Assembly (NCBI RefSeq): GCF_015645095.1
Contig: NZ_JADOTW010000014.1
Location: 40,771 to 104,770 of the forward strand
Length of the DNA stretch: 64,000 nt
Origin: Halomonas sp. 328
GTDB taxonomy: Bacteria > Pseudomonadota > Gammaproteobacteria > Pseudomonadales > Halomonadaceae
Reading direction: 5' to 3'
In this document: positions 62,006 to 64,000 of the stretch, piece by piece
How the letters are laid out: each line of letters begins with the position of its first letter
Numbering within the stretch: position 1 is the first letter of the stretch
The notes under the pieces: generated by a model
Told to the model about the DNA's origin: nothing
Databases searched by the model: none
What the model saw: the letters and a program-made list of their open reading frames with translations, nothing else
Program-made: the position numbers and the translations under genes

Positions 62006-63651
62006 GCCTGATCCTCCTCTGTCGAACAACTGGCGATGGCGATGCCGTAGGGGGGCAGGCGCAGCCGCCCGTTGGTCCAGGTGCCGTTGACCAGCTCGGG
62101 GGTGGCGTCCAGCGCCTGGGCCGCCCGGGGCGCCGGCAGCTCGCGGGCCTGGTCACTGAAGTTCAGGGCCACCAGCAGGCGCTGGCCCTGGTAGTGGCGT
62201 TCCAGGCAGAGCACCTCGTCACGAATCGGGTGATAGTGCACCTCGCCCTTGACCAGCGCCGGCTGGCCGCGACGGAAGGCCAGCAAGGCGCGGGTGGCGT
62301 GGAGCAGGGCCTCGGGGTCCGCCTCCTGGCGATCCACCGCCAGGGCCCGGTGGGCCTCGGGAATCGGCAGCCAGGGCGCGCCGCCGGAGAAGCCGGCCTG
62401 CTCGGCCCGGGCCGCCCAGGGTAGGGGCGTGCGGCAACCGTCGCGGCCCTTGTAGGCGGGCCAGAAGGTGATGCCGGCGGGGTCGACGAGCTGCTCGAAG
62501 GTCAGGGACGCCTCCGGCAGGCCCAGCTCCTCGCCCTGGTAGAGGCAGACGCTGCCGCGCTGGGTGAGCAGGAAGGCCAGGTAGAGGCGCAGCTTCGCCG
62601 CATCCTCTTCGGCGTTCCAGCGGGTCGCCAAGCGGGTCACGTCGTGGTTGCCCAGCGCCCAGCAGGGCCAGCCGTCGCCGATGCGCGCCTCCATCTCGGT
62701 GAGGGTATCACGCAGGAAGGCCGGGTCGTGGCGCTCCCCCAGCAGGTCGAAGGAGTAGGCCATATGCAGGCGCTTGCCGCCCTGGGTGTACGCCGCCATC
62801 ACGCCCAGGGAGTCGTCGTCGCCCACCTCACCGACGCTGGTGGTGCCCGGGTACTCGTCGAGCAGGGCGCGCAGCTTCTCCAGGAAGGCCAGGTTCTCCG
62901 GCTGGGTCTTGTCGTGGTGGTGGAGCTGGAAGCCGTAGGGGTTGTCCGGCCGTACCCCGATAAAGCCCTCGACGATCTCCTTCCGGGGCGGGTTGTCTTT
63001 CAACTCGCCATGGGTGCAGAAGTTGACCGCATCGAGGCGGAAACCGTCGACGCCGCGCTCCAGCCAGAAGCGCACCTCGCCGAGGATCGCCTCCACCACC
63101 GCCGGGTTGCGGAAGTTGAGGTCCGGCTGGCTGCTCAGGAAGTTGTGCAGGTAGTACTGGCAGCGGCGGGTGTCCCACTGCCAGGCGCTGCCACCGAACA
63201 CCGACTGCCAGTTGGTGGGCGGCGCGCCGTCGGGACGGGCATCGGCCCAGACGTACCAGTCGGCCTTGGGATTGTCGCGGCTGGCGCGGCTCTCGGCGAA
63301 CCAGGGGTGCTGGTCCGAGGTGTGGGAGAGCACCTGGTCGATGGTGACGCGTAGGCCCCGGGCATGGGCCGCCTCCACCAGGCGGTCGAAGTCCTCGAGA
63401 CTGCCGAACATGGGGTCGACGCCGCGGTAGTCGCTGATGTCGTAGCCGAAGTCCTTCATCGGCGAGGTGAAGAAGGGCGACAGCCAGATGGCGTCGACAT
63501 TCAGGGAGGCGATGTAGTCGAGGCGCTCGATGACCCCCTTGAGGTCGCCGATGCCGTCGCCATTGGTGTCCTGGAAACTGCGCGGGTAGATCTGGTAGAT
63601 CACCGCCCCGCGCCACCAGTCGCTGCCTTGCCTGCCGAGCTGGGTCGTCAT
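61993..63651 (-). CDS. GH13 alpha-glucosidase (Halomonas HaG-like)
   Basis: Cytoplasmic alpha-1,4-glucosidase with probable transglucosylation activity. It has 552 residues from ATG 63651 (MTTQLGRQGSDWWRGAVIYQIYPRSFQD) with AAGGA upstream; no signal peptide. The catalytic triad is seen in GVDGFRLDAVNF (Asp207, nucleophile), TSVGEVGDD (Glu, about 275) and CWALGNHDVTR (Asp). It resembles the characterised Halomonas sp. H11 enzyme HaG in length and motifs (from memory); Ala follows the nucleophile here. It would cleave short maltodextrins imported by MalEFGK. It leads an operon with malK. Confidence 0.93.
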   Translation of the reverse strand: MTTQLGRQGSDWWRGAVIYQIYPRSFQDTNGDGIGDLKGVIERLDYIASLNVDAIWLSPFFTSPMKDFGYDISDYRGVDPMFGSLEDFDRLVEAAHARGLRVTIDQVLSHTSDQHPWFAESRASRDNPKADWYVWADARPDGAPPTNWQSVFGGSAWQWDTRRCQYYLHNFLSSQPDLNFRNPAVVEAILGEVRFWLERGVDGFRLDAVNFCTHGELKDNPPRKEIVEGFIGVRPDNPYGFQLHHHDKTQPENLAFLEKLRALLDEYPGTTSVGEVGDDDSLGVMAAYTQGGKRLHMAYSFDLLGERHDPAFLRDTLTEMEARIGDGWPCWALGNHDVTRLATRWNAEEDAAKLRLYLAFLLTQRGSVCLYQGEELGLPEASLTFEQLVDPAGITFWPAYKGRDGCRTPLPWAARAEQAGFSGGAPWLPIPEAHRALAVDRQEADPEALLHATRALLAFRRGQPALVKGEVHYHPIRDEVLCLERHYQGQRLLVALNFSDQARELPAPRAAQALDATPELVNGTWTNGRLRLPPYGIAIASCSTEEDQAWDV

Positions 63652-64000
63652 GGTCGATTCCTTAGCCTGGTTGATCGAGATGGGGTCGAGGCTATGGTGG
63701 CCCCGCCCGGGGCGGCGGGGATCATCCCGGGGGCGGGGCAGGCGGCGTAGCTGGGGGGCGTAGGCGGAGGAGCAAGCGAAGGGAAGGGCAGCGTATCGAG
63801 CGGCGACAGGGCAGGGCGCGTCCGGGGAATCTTCGTAACCCCGATAACCTTCCTTAACCCCGTGGTAACGAATCACCGGGTCATTTCTTGCCCGCGGGCA
63901 AGAAATGACCCGATTTTCAGGCAACTTCTTGCCCGATCGAAATGTTTTTACCGCGCTTATTTTTATAATTCGTTGATTATCAATGGCTTTGTGGTTTCTG
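63652..64000. promoter_or_regulatory. Regulatory region upstream of the glucosidase-malK operon
   Basis: It holds CTACGCCCCCC on the minus strand (63763-63753), about 101 bases from the start codon, also found at malE and lamB. A weak MalT-like GGGATGAT lies on the minus strand near 63720-63728. Beyond 63877 is a 36-bp palindrome, then an AT-rich stretch with TATAAT (63964-63969) that may belong to a divergent gene outside the window. No gene is seen in this 349-bp region. Confidence 0.5.
63877..63912. promoter_or_regulatory. 36-bp perfect palindrome, candidate operator
   Basis: The left half CGGGTCATTTCTTGCCCG is followed directly by its exact reverse complement. A third copy of the inner half, TTCTTGCCCG, lies 14 bases beyond at 63926-63935. 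It sits 226-261 bases upstream of the alpha-glucosidase start and next to an AT-rich region. Perfect symmetry and an extra half-site suggest the target of a dimeric or tetrameric regulator such as a LacI-type sugar repressor. Confidence 0.55.

Overview
The window is a contiguous, gene-dense stretch of a high-GC gammaproteobacterial chromosome. Gene order (hemF-aroE; trmJ-cysE-iscRSA-ndk-rlmN-pilW-rodZ-ispG-hisS-yfgM-bamB-der; secF-secD-yajC-tgt-queA; astC-aruF-aruG-astD-astB), an alpha-glucosidase of the Halomonas HaG type, a betaine ABC transporter and the very GC-rich third codon positions point to Halomonas or a close relative (Halomonadaceae, Oceanospirillales). This assignment is inferred from gene content; no database search was run.

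Layout. 1-4.9 kb: 3' part of hemF, aroE, a small membrane protein, an M48 metalloprotease lipoprotein, a DUF815 ATPase and a lipoprotein. 5.0-18.4 kb: a long minus-strand housekeeping block (trmJ to der) in which the isc operon is reduced to iscR-iscS-iscA. 18.6-24.9 kb: suhB, the Sec accessory genes and queuosine synthesis. 25.1 kb: tRNA-Leu(CAA), followed by a short accessory patch of visibly lower GC with a DUF2335 gene and small ORFs. 26.6-32.4 kb: small membrane protein, rnk, LysE exporter, EAL protein, copper chaperone, AidB-like flavoprotein, Nudix hydrolase. 32.4-36.3 kb: MoxR / DUF58 / transglutaminase operon. 36.5-39.1 kb: gpx, a small helical protein, fabV, a tail-anchored protein. 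39.2-47.3 kb: ArgR-like regulator, a methyltransferase and the arginine succinyltransferase (AST) operon without astE. 47.4-50.1 kb: small lipoprotein, rmuC, DUF21 protein. 50.1-53.3 kb: proVWX glycine betaine importer. 53.4-63.7 kb: maltodextrin locus with secreted alpha-amylase, malEFG, maltoporin, malK and alpha-glucosidase.

How the genes work together. In the 53-64 kb locus an exported amylase cuts starch, a maltoporin-like channel admits maltodextrins, MalEFG-K imports them and a cytoplasmic GH13 alpha-glucosidase hydrolyses them. The mal intergenic regions share an exact 11-mer and matches to the enterobacterial MalT box. The AST genes convert arginine to glutamate and succinate, probably under the AraC-type regulator upstream. 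The Sec genes, BamB, YfgM and RodZ serve envelope biogenesis.

Most interesting points. (1) The isc operon lacks iscU, hscBA and fdx, and its IscS ends 22 residues early, at the region that docks IscU in E. coli. (2) The 3' end of astD is duplicated in front of astB, giving a 49-codon ORF whose duplicated part differs only by synonymous changes. (3) A dispersed structured intergenic repeat occurs in three copies whose central hairpin differs in sequence but keeps its pairing. (4) Shared cis-elements lie in the maltose promoters, and a 36-bp perfect palindrome lies upstream of the glucosidase. No CRISPR array, rRNA, intact insertion sequence or prophage was seen.
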